From Cylindrobasidium torrendii FP15055 ss-10 (taxonomy: Eukaryota; Basidiomycota; Agaricomycetes; Agaricales; Physalacriaceae), in contig KN880509.1 of the NCBI GenBank assembly GCA_000934385.1, positions 1 through 64,000 of the forward strand: DNA of 64,000 bases, in the 5' to 3' direction. Shown one piece after another: positions 1-10,615 of the stretch. Position 1 is the first letter of the stretch, and each line of letters begins with the position of its first letter. Position numbers and translations under genes: made by a program. A model generated the notes under the pieces. That model searched no databases and was not told where the DNA came from. It saw only the letters and a list, made by a program, of their open reading frames with translations.

Positions 1-471
1 ACGACAGACTAGTTTATTTTACTTATCCGTACATTTATTCAACTTACGCGCCACTCCATACCTAATAAACGCATCATGTGACCATTCCAGCTCGCCAGAT
101 TGTCCGAGTTGAGCCACCCTTCCGGATTTGGAAGGATCCGGTGAGGTCCGAAGCGAAAATTGAGCCATTACCGGATTGGGACTTGTGCTGCTGAACCGCT
201 GACGAATTTCGTCACGTGATGGGGTTACGGAGGATTCTGCCACTTGCTGTAGCGTGTGCCCGGGCCACATGCTACAGCAAGGAATAAAGGATCGGTGACC
301 CATGCTATAGCCTAGGGGGAGGGTTCAACCTACAGCCAGTGGTCAGGCAATTTCCTTGTCTTGTACTTGTCTTGCATCCGCCTCCCTCCTCGATTTTGCT
401 GGTCTTTGCACCGCCTGGGTTGGAGGATTCGACACAGTATCTGAGACGCCCTTTCATGCAGACAGAGCGCC
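1..471. other. Leading edge, no gene recognised
   Basis: Only short uninformative reading frames occur on both strands. A stretch near 397-433 (ctggtctttgcaccgcctgg) resembles part of the repeat unit described at 472-1146 and may be a further decayed fragment of it. Nothing else is supported. Confidence 0.4.
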
Positions 472-800
472 CGGCGTACGTCGGTGAGTCTGACCTTTTG
501 AATTCCCCCGCCTTCCTTCCACTTTCCACTCCACGCATCGCGCATCAAGTCTCGATTGATTGTACGCTTCGTTGATACGGTTGGTCTCTGCACTGCCTGC
601 GCTGGTGGAGGACCTCATTTCTTCGCACATCCCAACACCGCCGCTGGATTTGTGAGTACGCTGTCCCGACTCCCTCTCCCTCTCATCGACCCACCAGGCA
701 TCGTGTTCATTGTCTTTCATAGACCTAGACTTTCTGTCATCGCGCATATCAGCTCTCCAAACTCCATCCTAGTACTCCATTGGCCTCAATCGCGAGAACA
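472..800 (+). repeat. Decayed tandem repeat, copy 1
   Basis: This block and the next one (806-1146) are diverged copies of the same segment. Matching landmarks are gcgtac.tcggtgagtctga at 474 and 808, the near-identical core gctggtggaggacctcattt at 601 and 944, ctctccctctcatcgac shortly after it, and agact.tctgtc.tcgcg near 726 and 1069. The core is conserved for over 100 bp while the flanks carry indels, so the spacing changes from 334 to 343 bp. Both copies contain GTGAGT splice-donor-like sites in the same places, which suggests duplicated 5' exon/intron or promoter material. Confidence 0.8.
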
Positions 801-805
801 GTCAC

Positions 806-1146
806 AGGCGTACATTGGTGAGTCTGATTTTTTCGAATTTACCCCTCCTTCCTTCGCCTCTCAATTCCACGCGCTGCGCCTCAAGTATCGTTCGTGTATA
901 CGCCTCGTTGGTACGGGGTACGACTGGTCTCTGCACCGTCTGCGCTGGTGGAGGACCTCATTTCTTCGCACATCCCAACACCGCCGCTGGATTTGTGAGT
1001 GCGCTGTCCCGATTCCCTCTCCCTCTCATCGACAGACCAGGCATCACGTCTATCTCTTTCTCTGGATTCAGACTGTCTGTCTTCGCGCGCCCCGGCTCTA
1101 CTCAAAAAACTCCCTCCCACCACTTCATTCGCCTCAACAGCTCACG
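806..1146 (+). repeat. Decayed tandem repeat, copy 2
   Basis: This is the second copy of the unit at 472-800. It ends about 18 bp before the ATG of the small gene at 1164, so this copy may serve as that gene's 5' region. The copies have drifted (many substitutions and small indels) and neither keeps a long shared reading frame across its full length. Confidence 0.8.
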
Positions 1147-1163
1147 CTACCAGGTCTTCCACG

Positions 1164-1588
1164 ATGATTCCGGCGAAAACGATATTCACTGCATCGTACA
1201 AGCGGTACCTACTGAATACGATGCCCAAGAAATGGCCGGAAAGCTCGCGAATTTTCGACGCCGTCAAAAAATCCTGGCTGAGCTTGGGAAGGCGCGGCCC
1301 AATCGCACACTCCGTCGTCGTGTGAGTGTTCGCGTAGCTCAAGTGTCCTGGCCTTACCAATATCTTTGCAGTAGCGTCTCACATAGCTCCGATCCGCACT
1401 GGACCATCAAACTTTACGGTCCCAACAACACCTGTCGCGCCTCTGCGCATTATTATCTTGACCAACGCGGTCGCCCCGTCACCTGGGGAAGGAGGACGAA
1501 CCGACAGCTGGAAACACACCGAATCAACCCACTAGATCAGAATCATCTGAACCTCAAGGGGTGGAAATTGTACGAAGTTCCGCGTTGA
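1164..1588 (+). CDS. Small hypothetical protein, 124 aa, two exons
   Basis: The model joins 1164-1321 and 1372-1588 across a 50-bp intron (GTGAGT..TTGCAG). Splicing restores one frame of 125 codons ending in TGA. The first 45 residues (MIPAKTIFTASYKRY...) are rich in K, R, S and hydroxylated residues with no acidic residue in the first 20 or so, which would fit a mitochondrial presequence; this is inference. The second exon has a compact polar domain with WTIKLYGPN and a C-terminal GWKLYEVPR. I do not recognise the family; a small organellar, perhaps ribosomal, protein is one possibility only. The start is the first ATG in frame after the repeat block. Unspliced, the downstream frame can be reached from 815, but that reading crosses the repeat and reads through a good intron. 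Confidence 0.55.
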
Positions 1589-2814
1589 TGCTGGGCTGGG
1601 TTAGAGGTTTTTGTCGTAATTTCCCACCAATAGTGCTCTGTTATTCAGCTAGCGTGTGTATTGTGTGCTACACTAATAAAATATGTTCTTGATACTGTAA
1701 TTACAACACCTAACGGCCCTAACAAGATGTACCAACTCATAACGGGCTTTTGGGGTGTGCCCTGCGCCAAGTGGAAAACGATCGGCGGGCGGCGCTCAAA
1801 GGCGCGATCGACCCTGCACCCTTATTTGGGAAGGGGGTTCCTAAAGGGGAATTGAAATCAAATTGTGGCGTAACCCCCCTTCCCGGGCAGGAAGGGGGCT
1901 TCCCGAATAGACTCTTCCTCCTTGCGCGACAACTCGTTGTCCGCATTGGATGGCGTCGTCTCCGGAAGAGACATGGCAAAAGAGAGGGGAAAAATTTGGA
2001 GAAGTTCACAAGTGGCTCTAGAGATGATGGTGGTCGGTGGCAAAGGACTGACCGGTGCCGAGCGATATTTAAGGACGATCAAAGTCTAATCATGTGACCG
2101 GCCATGGCCCCGGTGAACCGATGTCCGTTTCCGGATGTCGGAAGCCAAGTCCCGCGAATGATCGATCACTCTCTGTCTCCTACCATGACTATCCTTCATC
2201 GCGAGCAAGATATTTCTCTGTCCCCCATGTTTGTAGAACCGGTTGAAATCCGGCTTATAGAACCCGATTCTGGCCGTGTGCGTATGTTCTTCCAATTTTA
2301 TACACTAGTTAACATATGCCATAGCTTCGTGACTTCGAATGCTTCGCAGGGCTTTGGGATGGAGAATTCTGGAAATACTGTAGGAAACCCCTAAATAAGA
2401 TTCAAGGTAAGCTGGAGCCTGTCGTCCATTGGTGATATGTTCATGATTCGCGTGTATAGTCCAGCCCAGCCTCCAGTTCTGTCTAGGAGGACGGTGCGCA
2501 TTTGTGCCCTGTGACCCGGTTCTTCGTCGCATCTTTGCTCTCTATCGACACAACAAGGAGTGTGATGTAACTGCAAGGCAACGTTTCGACGAGGTGCGTG
2601 ACACAATGTGACAGGCAATCTTCGTCTCATACTCTCACAGATTCCTGAAATCTCGACGTCAGTATATCAAGTGGCAACTCTGTTCGGTACCGAAACACGT
2701 CTCTTTACTCGGCATCCGACCACCAACATAGTCACGGAACACAAATATCCATACACAACCCTTCCCCAGTTTTCCCTGTCCGTACACCCATGTCTCGCAC
2801 TCCTCGCCTCCACC
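1589..2814. other. Intergenic, no gene recognised
   Basis: Short overlapping reading frames on both strands show no family signature. The segment around 1790-1920 is GC-rich with G and C runs, which explains the open frames seen there. No RNA gene or transposon end was seen. Confidence 0.4.
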
Positions 2815-3210
2815 ATGGTCACGACGCACGAAAGCCCTTTCTCTCTTGCGCGAGAGATCCAAACATTCACGACATGGTCGTCTTTTTCCGTCGACTGCCT
2901 ACCTTCTTTTCTATCTCGCACGGACAGTCGCGCCGCGCCAAGGGGTTCTCCCGCTACGATGGCGAGCACGCATTCGAGGAAGCGTCAAGTTCCAGACGAT
3001 GCAGAGAACACACGGACAAGGGAAACAACACACAATCCTCATAGAGCTGGTCGCACTGTTCTGGGTGTCAAGCATATGAACACACACATGTCGGTTACTG
3101 CACAGGCAGAGCGGCCCACGAAGCGCCCTCGGGTTGTATTCGAGGACGTTCCCAAGGCGATGCCGGTCGTCAAGAAACGTGTTCTTCCTCAACGAGCTGT
3201 TTGGCGCTAG
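2815..3210 (+). CDS. Doubtful small basic protein, 131 aa
   Basis: This is a single open frame whose ATG sits in a strong CCACCATGG context at 2815. The product is rich in S, T and R. Its C-terminal half has clusters of basic residues (SRKRQVPDD, RPTKRPR, VVKKRVLPQRAVWR) that could act as nuclear localisation signals. No domain is recognised, and a shorter start at 2959 (MASTHSRKRQ) is equally possible. Three other frames overlap the region, so coding potential is uncertain. It could be a lineage-specific nuclear protein or a chance ORF. Confidence 0.3.
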   Translation: MVTTHESPFSLAREIQTFTTWSSFSVDCLPSFLSRTDSRAAPRGSPATMASTHSRKRQVPDDAENTRTRETTHNPHRAGRTVLGVKHMNTHMSVTAQAERPTKRPRVVFEDVPKAMPVVKKRVLPQRAVWR

Positions 3211-3825
3211 AGGGCTGTTCGGGCCAATGGGTTGCATGGACTTTGCAGCCAAACCCCGTCCAGTGGCCGTCCTGTCGAGGGCCACCTACCTGCTTGTGCT
3301 TCCCGTGCATCAGCATACTCTAGTGACTGAATTACGCTCTACATAGTGGGACTGCTTGCAGGCCTGCGCTGTATGTAGTCAGCCTTCAGTATTTGCTAGT
3401 CCTTACCTGTACTTACAGTAGGCGCGGTGGCTAGAACTTGTAATTCGCGGTGTCTTGTTGTCGATATTGTTGTTGTTTTCAAATGTAGACTAGACATGCA
3501 TGGTCCTGAGGCAGATATTGAGAACGGCTCGCTAGTCGGCAAGGCGGCGGTGGTGTTGCTTCACAGACTGATCGACTTTCCCTTCAGGCAATTCAGTGCC
3601 ACTCAAGAGCCACTCGCTCAGCTCAGCGACTCGGACTCGGACTTGGCTCAGTCAGCAACATGTTTACGTGGAAGCGGCAAGAATGTTCTCACAAATACAA
3701 CAGGACCGCAAGAATCAAGCTATAACTGAACGTGAGCTCCCGGCTGCCTGATGGCTTCTGGCATCCTTCTCCTTCCTCTGCGAAGCAAAACCGAAAAACA
3801 CAACTAGCGTTGATCAAGTTTCAAC
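3211..3825. other. Intergenic
   Basis: Nothing recognisable is present. The segment upstream of 3826 is taken as the promoter and 5' UTR of the aldo-keto reductase gene; no clear TATA box was seen. Confidence 0.4.
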
Positions 3826-5183
3826 ATGCTTGAGTTCTGGGACGTTCATGCTACAGTCAAGCTCAATGATGGGAGCGATATGCCAGTGATTGGTTTGCCA
3901 TTTCCTCGTCTGCGTAGTACATTTCTGGAGCTCACGCAAATTGATCAGGATTGGGTGTTTGGGCTGGCTCCACTGAGAAATCAGATGTAGACGCTGCAGA
4001 AGGGTGGGTGAAAAGCGCGTTAGAAGCTGGTTACAGACACATTGACACCTCGTCATTCTACGGTAACCCATCGTCCTCCACCTGTTTTGTCACAACCCAC
4101 GCTGACATGTAGTACACCAACCTCCAGAAACCGAGCCCGCCGTTGGCCGCGCTATCAAGTCGCTCGAGCCTATCATCTCTCGGGATAAGGTGTACCTCAC
4201 AACGAAACTTGGGTATAGCCCTTCTCGCCTTCAGGTGCTGCGCTATGCATTCTAATGCCATTGTTGCTCAGGTGGAATGGTCAGGAGCATGTCGAGGAGT
4301 TCTTCGCGCAAAGTCTGGAGAATTTTCAAACGAACTACGTGAACCAATACCTTATCCATTGGCCACAGGCTGTTGAATACGACCGTAAGCGCTGGTCACC
4401 ACGCACTTCCCTTGGAGCTCAATGTTTTCACAGCCAAAGACAAGATGCCTAAGCATCCTGATGGAACTTTCAGGACGAGCGATGCAACTAACTTCAACAT
4501 AACTTGGTCTCGATTGGAAAAACTTCGGGAATCAGGGAGGACGAAGTCAATTGGAGTTAGCAACTTCTCAGAGAAAACGTTTGCTTTCAGAGTCGTCAAT
4601 CATCTCGTATCATCTAATCATCTATGGCAGGCTGGAACAATTATTCAAGACCGCGAAAGTCATCCCTGCCGTTAATCAAGTCGAGTACGTGGTGGACATC
4701 CAGCCCATTTTAATTCACCGTGAGTTGAATACTGTCGCAGGATCCACCCATACCTTGTCCAAGAGGACCTCGTGCGATACTGCCAGTCTAAAGGAATCGT
4801 CGTTGTCGCATACACACCCACGGGAAAGGAAGCAGTGAGGAATGACCCCGTCATACTTTCCATTGCACGAAAATACAACGCTACGGCGACCCAAGTCATT
4901 CTTGCCTGGCACTTGGCACGTGGAATCGCGATCATTCCCAAAAGCGCCAACCTGGATAGGCAAAAAGAGAACCTCGTGGTGAGTGGTTTCATTCAACATT
5001 ATGTGAGCCGGCGGAAAAGGCTCATCGGCATATCAGCTACCTAAGCTTGCCGACGAAGACGTCCGAGCAATCAGTGCTCTTGATAGGAATGATAGGTTGA
5101 GCAACAGAGAATATGAGACCAAAGGCACGCTCTGGGGGTGGACGTACGAGCAGTACGGATGGCCAGGCGAAGCGCGTCAATGA
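3826..5183 (+). CDS. Aldo-keto reductase, 325 aa, eight exons
   Basis: This is an NAD(P)H-dependent reductase of carbonyl compounds, expected to be cytosolic. Eight exons (3826-3892, 3949-4062, 4113-4212, 4272-4384, 4434-4578, 4631-4684, 4741-4978, 5037-5183) with introns of 49-59 bp join into 326 codons. The start reads VKLNDGSDMPVIGLGVW, the usual AKR N-terminal strand. The catalytic tetrad is visible: Asp and Tyr in HIDTSSFY, Lys in LTTKLGW and His in YLIHWP. The family signature SIGVSNFS, the strand VNQVE-IHPYL and the cofactor motif IIPKSAN follow in order. The length is normal for the family (about 320). The YGNE segment after the catalytic Tyr reads YVHQPPETE here, so substrate preference cannot be read from sequence. 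A cupredoxin gene converges on it 250 bp downstream. Confidence 0.93.
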
Positions 5184-5430
5184 TTGCTCACATGCTGGTA
5201 CACTGCATTTTCGTATCGCAGAGTGTTCAAGTCATGTATCGGTCAAATTTCAGTGTAATAAATCGCGTAACAGTAAAGTCCATCAACTCATCAGTGTAGT
5301 GTATCTGCTGGTATGGTCCTGCTAACACATCCTGAACACACCCATTGTCTAAGCGATGTAATAAAATTGGTAAATAAGAAGACCGAAGAGGTCAGTGAAG
5401 AAGAAAAAATATCAAGTTCGACAGCTGCAC

Positions 5431-6502
5431 TCAGTTGGTACCGTTTGTTGCAATCGCAAGGTGTTGGAATGCCCAGAAGTTCTTGTCGCTATCTTCGTTG
5501 GCATTGATGGCAAAGACCATACCCTTTCCACAGTGTCCCGTCTGGCCACAGTATCCCCAGATAGGATCCTTCTGCAGAGGATGTCAGTAGATGGCAACGC
5601 GAGAGTTTAGATGATAAAAGACACCCACATTCTCAATTGTGATGGTGAAGGTGGGGAACTCAGTGGCATTGGCAGCGACGGGCATGCTATTAGAACAAAT
5701 GCCTAAGTTCCTATCCACGAAAGTTCCGAGTGCACTCACAATCCAGACTTGAAACCTTGAACCTGGCCATAGGTCGTGTCGGCAAGGGACTGGCAAGGAG
5801 CATCAAAGCTGCTTTGGGTGACGGTGTGGTTCTTGGGCATGAACACAAAGGTGACAGTGTCGCCAATCTCTGCCTGGATGCTGGGCGGGTCGTAGGCGAG
5901 CTTGCCGTCTGGGCCGACAACAATTTGGTGATCCCACGACTCGTACTCGTACTCCTCCGACTTGGGCGGCTGGGCCAAGGCATTGGCCTTGAAAGCCGCG
6001 AAGGACTTGGGGTCATGCTCATCCGGCGGGTTGATAGCAAAGACCATACCGGCCTGACAGTGGGGCTTCGGGGCTTGCTGCATGCAGTGGAACCAAACGG
6101 GACTTTCGTCGACGACTTGAAGGTAGAAGGGCTCGTCGCCGACGGTGTCAATGGGAACTGGGACGCTATGACATCGTCAGAGTTAGCGTTGAATTAATGC
6201 GAGTGACTCACAAGCCTGAGTCTGCGCCGCCGTGAAGGGGTGTGCAAGGCTCGTCGAAGGATGACTGGGTCACCGAGTGGTTCTTTGGGAAGCTGCAGAA
6301 TCGATAAGTAACCCTTGCCTTTCACGAAGCGTGAAACTTACAAGTTGAACTTGACTATATCACCAGGGTTGGCGTAAATATACTCGGGATCAAAGGCGAG
6401 TTTCCCGTCAGCACCGACGTTGACCTCGTAATCATAGTCGTAGGTGGCAAGTGCAGTCGCCGCAAGAATGGCGGGGAGGATGAAAGAGAAAATGAACTTC
6501 AT
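5431..6502 (-). CDS. Secreted two-domain plastocyanin-like cupredoxin
   Basis: This is an extracellular blue-copper-type protein. The first exon (6342-6502) encodes a signal peptide (MKFIFSFILPAILAATALA) and the first strands. Domain 1 has the type-1 copper ligand set His (FPKNHSV), Cys (VWFHC), His (PKPHC) and Met (AGMVFAIN). Domain 2 repeats it as MPKNHTV, WGYC, GHC and GMVFAIN. Introns follow SGF in both domains at the same phase (TT|C), showing that the protein arose by internal duplication. The last intron lies before KDPIWGYC, and the protein ends ...LAIATNGTN with no hydrophobic GPI-attachment tail. Such fungal cupredoxins are surface or secreted proteins of largely unknown electron partner. 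The gene is flanked by two aldo-keto reductases. Exon joins were made by eye. Confidence 0.88.
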
Positions 6503-6616
6503 GTCGATGTCGTTAGAAAAGTGGTCGAACGCGAAGAAAAATGAAGAAAAGAGGCGTCCGACGAAGAAGTGAAGCGCTCAAGTTGAGTGAAGAAACTTGC
6601 CGCTTCTCTTCGTCGA

Positions 6617-6624
6617 CTTTATAG
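6617..6624 (-). promoter_or_regulatory. Putative TATA box of the cupredoxin gene
   Basis: On the minus strand this reads CTATAAAG, about 115 bp upstream of the ATG at 6502. The interval between is A-rich on the plus strand, as expected for a fungal 5' UTR. Confidence 0.5.
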
Positions 6625-7398
6625 TACGAGCTGAAGCATGAGCCGATATCTTGGGACGGGTGAGCCAAGCCCAGTGGCGTTCATAGAGGAGAACGGCGCT
6701 GTATGTGCTGTGCGCCAATTATGCGTGTTCGGGGACGTCGGAAACACCCTCCTAACGGGGGCTCGCTGAGCTCTTCCAATAGAGGCGATGTTGTGTATCC
6801 GATCTCAGTATGCCGTTCCTTGAGTGATGCTGTATGTGAGAACTATGAAGAACAATGGCTCGACGAGTACAATCATACCAGGACACATACCAGAGTTTGT
6901 GGTGGCCCAAAGGCGCGCGCATTGACGCGGGGAACCCGCAAACGGTCAGCAGACGGACCGAAATGAGCCACCGAAGAACTGAACACAAGGAAGACACATA
7001 GGGCACAGCCCTAACGCTTACGAATGAGCCAATTGTGCGCAACGTAGATGCACACCAGATTATAGTGCACAGGTACGAATGCTCTACGAGGTTTCACCCA
7101 GACCGCCGGGCTGAGACGAGTCCCGAGTTCTCCTCATGTTTGTCGATGGCTTGATTTGCTATCACTGCTCTCGGGCTGCACTTGCGTTCAAATGTAGTGA
7201 TGTAGACATTATGTGCGAGACGGCACGGTTTCGAACCCAGCGATTTGCACTCACACGTAAGTACAACACTAGCACTTGTTCAAGGCTTTGAATTGGCGCT
7301 GCCCGCTAGCCATCCATTATGCAACGTTAGTTTACACTTGTCAATCCAGATCGATGTGCATAGATGCTTTGCACATCGTTATCCAATCCAAACTGTAC
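6625..7398. other. Intergenic
   Basis: No gene was recognised. This region lies between the promoter of the cupredoxin gene (minus strand) and the 3' end of the second reductase gene (minus strand). Confidence 0.4.
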
Positions 7399-8856
7399 TC
7401 ATGGCTTGATCGCGGGAAGTGGTGGCATCTTAGTGAGATTTGCTGTCGTGACGAAGTAAATGTTTGGATTTGTCCCGTCTCCCTGTTGTTTGAAGGTCAA
7501 TTGCGTTATAAAGTGCACGTTGATTTACACGAACAATGAAGCCAGTGGGAAAGCCGAGGTCGATTGGTGAAGCCACCTCGATAGCAGATATTTGAGACGC
7601 GGTTAGAGCAATGTCGAGAGCCTCCAAATTGGAGGCGAGGTGTTCTGCCTTGCGTCCACCAATGACGGGGAAAACGTAAGCAGTCTTTTGCATGACATAG
7701 GCGATGGCGACTGAACGTCTGGTATGAAAAAGGTGTTACTGGTAAGAGCTCAGGGAAACGCACCAGCACGGATGTTGCTCGTGTTATGCTCAGCCGCAAC
7801 ATTTGTCAAGACATCACAGATTGCCTTTTCCGCGGGTGTACGCCGCCAATCGCCAAACAATGCACGTCCGTTTTCGCCTGAGGCCGCGCGCGCTTCCTCC
7901 TCTTCGTCAGTGCGGATTTTTCCGCTGCAGAGCACATCCCACGGTGCCAAAGCCACTCCTGAGAATCGCTGAGTGGTGAACAATCGGGTATGAAAATTGC
8001 ACAAACCCAGGGAACGCGCCATCGGAATGATATCGCGCTCGAAAGACCTGTCGAGCACGTTCCAGTGGCCTTGATATATCGCGAACGGTGTCTTGTTTGC
8101 CATCTTTGCATATTGATTGGCCTGCGAGACAGCCCAAGCAGGTGCATCCGAAATTCCCTACGAAGGTCAAGGCTGTTGAGTTGGAAGTCGCACATAGAAA
8201 TCATGGACATACCAGGTGTAGTACTTTTCCGGATACGACCAAGTTATGAAGGCTGTTCATGAGCTCCTCCACGGAGGTCTCGTAGTCCCACCAGTGCACG
8301 TATAAAATATCGATGTAGTCTGTCCGGAGCCTTTTGAGGCTTTCGCGGACGGACAACAGCAGGGATTTTGAGCCGTTCCCGACGTAGTTGACTTTCTGAT
8401 GGATAGTAGCATCTCCTCGATGGTTATTCATCGAGTACTATTGCGAGTTTAGTTGCTTGAGCGTATTCCAGATCTTTGAGTCGCGCACCTTGGTGGCAAG
8501 GACAATCTGGTCGCGATTGTTTCTACTTTCCATCCACTCGCCAATGAAAGTCTCTGATGAATCATCCTGGCTGAAGTCAGAGTAAGTGCTATTCCCATCT
8601 GTCCGAAAGGCGCGTACTAGTTATTTGCCGTGTCAATAAAGTTCCCTCCAAGGTCGAAGTACGCGTCGAGAAGACGGAAACTCGACTCTTTGTCCATGGA
8701 TCCAAACCCATACTTTTCCCACTTGTCGCCGATGCTCATAGCGCCAAGTTGTATGGGGGAGACACGAATGCTGGCATTGGGCGAAAGAAGACGGTAGAAA
8801 CCAAGCTTCGACTTGGGAAGAGGTGCAGGTGTAACAAAGACGTCGCCTGCGGCCAT
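7399..8856 (-). CDS. AKR9-type aldo-keto reductase (aryl-alcohol dehydrogenase / norsolorinic acid reductase-like)
   Basis: This NADPH-dependent reductase belongs to the fungal AKR9 group that includes aryl-alcohol dehydrogenases and norsolorinic acid reductase. It has six introns. The start is [12 protein letters not shown]; a further in-frame start lies 20 codons upstream. Landmarks in order are [16 protein letters not shown], the catalytic Asp/Tyr in [11 protein letters not shown] (Tyr split by an intron), Lys in [12 protein letters not shown], and His in DILYVHWWD. The hallmark [19 protein letters not shown] of this group follows. Then come [10 protein letters not shown] (cofactor binding) and an end typical for the group ([24 protein letters not shown], shown split by an intron before GDG). 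All motifs are intact, so it should be active. The substrate cannot be told; aromatic aldehydes and polyketide intermediates are known for relatives. Confidence 0.9.
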
Positions 8857-9488
8857 TATCGCAATAGAGTGGAGAACTGGAGTCGCTGCTCTCCTTGTGT
8901 TGTCTGTCATATACATTTTGAAAAGCGGACGCCGACGGAGTCACCGAGCAAAGGCATCCGAGTCGTCCAGGTCCGGGCGGTCCACGGGCGGGCTCTGAAG
9001 CTGAAGGTACGTCCGTCCACACCGCCGACAACGCCAACCATTCATCTGCCAACAAACAGCGGTTCATAATCCAATCGAACCATATTGGCTGCTTGAGGGT
9101 CTTGAAGGGAGTACTCAAAGAGAGAAGCATCACGATCGAGGCAACTTTGTTTAATTTGTAAACAACACTTTGCGACAGTTTCATCCATCCGTTCAACACA
9201 AGTTCAGCATTGTTCAATCCAAGAAAAGGTAAGCAATTATGGGGACATAACACCACGGGCAAGCGCCACAGCACAAATTGTGCATGGCGTTCAACGAACA
9301 TTGAGTGCAGTGCTGGACGCAAGGGTGCACGTTATAACGGTGTAAGAGTAGCGCTCCCTGTGGTTCCCTAGTAAAGGCACCTTTACGGCTCTCTCACAGC
9401 GGTAGCGACTTTCGTATCACAATAAAGTCCTTTGTTTCGAAAATATTGATAACCCCGTTGCATGGTTATGTCCGTATAGATCACTACA

Positions 9489-9508
9489 TCTATATATATA
9501 TTATATTA
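9489..9508. repeat. AT microsatellite
   Basis: A run of alternating TA dinucleotides broken once (tatatatata-ttatatta). Confidence 0.8.
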
Positions 9509-9698
9509 GTGTATATCACGGCAGCTCTGTGTCTCCTGCCTGGGATCTATCCAAGATCTATTTGGAATGCGGCGCTACAACACTACTACATACCACACTT
9601 TGAATTCAATGTTGTGCTTGCGCGCCCAGCCTATCTCGCTGCTTGTTTCCTTGAACCAGGCCCACTGAAGCTCCCCAAGAACTCGGCAAACTAAAGAC

Positions 9699-10170
9699 AT
9701 TTGAGACCAAAAACGCCAAAGTCCGGGCGAAACTTACAGTATTTGGGAGCCAAAATTGGCGAGTTTCCTGCCCCATTTGGGGTTGTATCGTCGCTGAACT
9801 GAGCCACTGCCACTCATTTTGCCAACATTAAGGCTACTTCCATCCGTGTTGGGAGGCCCTGCGTCTCGTATCCGGAATGCGGTGCTACGACGCTTTGATG
9901 GCTTGGACCGTGCTTGCCGCTCAGTTTCCTCCGCCCTCGTCCAAGGATTCCAGATTCCTTGCAAAAGAATAGACATACATTTCCATCGAAATTATTTCAT
10001 TAGAGGGTATAGTATCGCGTGATCCCGTCTCCAGAACAAGCGTAGCAAGCTGCAGGAAGCGTAGATCGAGGTTAGCGTCAAGACCCCACGTGACGTGGCG
10101 CACCTTGGCGAACTTAAGATATTTGAGAGCCCAAAGAGGAAATATCAAAAGGTATTACTATTTGAGAGCC
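9699..10170 (+). repeat. Dispersed ATTTGRGA(G)CC repeat cluster
   Basis: Copies lie at 9699-9708, 9741-9751, 10121-10131 and 10160-10170. Two of them share a longer context, ggcgaa-actta..atttg, at 9726-9751 and 10107-10131. The spacing is irregular, so this is not a simple tandem array. The function is unknown; it could be fragments of a mobile element or a repeated binding site. Confidence 0.5.
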
Positions 10171-10615
10171 GCCCAGCTTCCGACTTCCTAGGGGAACTTC
10201 ACGAGGCATCCTTAGGCCTCATTAGGCCTCATCTCTGCACCTCTCGGAAACAAAGAACATTTCTTATTCCTTTGTGTGGCCCGTAAAAGTGCACAATGAA
10301 AAAGTAAATGAAGGGAAGCCAGACCCTAGCAGCCTGTAAGGGGTGAGAATACTACCTATTATCATAAACAGTGCAGTTGCTGGGGTGTCAATCACTGCTC
10401 TGACTTGGCGGTATAAGGGCTCTTGGGGGTGGAGGAGCCAATCTCATTTGACACTCGTTGACTCCTGCTTTCAATGTTCGTTGAACGCCAATCATAATAT
10501 GTGCTGTGGCGCTTGCCCGTGGTGTAAATACAGAATTATACACAGCGGCTTCCTCGTAGATAGTGTACACTGAGCATCAAGTATTCGAGATCAAATTATC
10601 GTAACGCGCTGCGGT

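Larger units (their letters stand above)
8857..10615. other. Intergenic with small dispersed repeats
   Basis: No gene was recognised over 1.7 kb. The stretch holds an AT microsatellite, a duplicated 20-bp element (ggaatgcgg.gctac.ac.ct at 9564 and 9874) and four copies of a motif ATTTGRGA.CC listed separately. It may be the remains of older duplicated or transposed DNA. Confidence 0.5.

Noticed and set aside
556..1167. 203-codon frame across the tandem repeat
   Set aside because: It runs through both diverged repeat copies and repeated donor-like sites, has no recognisable domain, and ends inside the better supported two-exon gene.
1737..2009. GC-rich overlapping frames possibly coding
   Set aside because: They are open on both strands because of G and C runs, with no motif in any frame.
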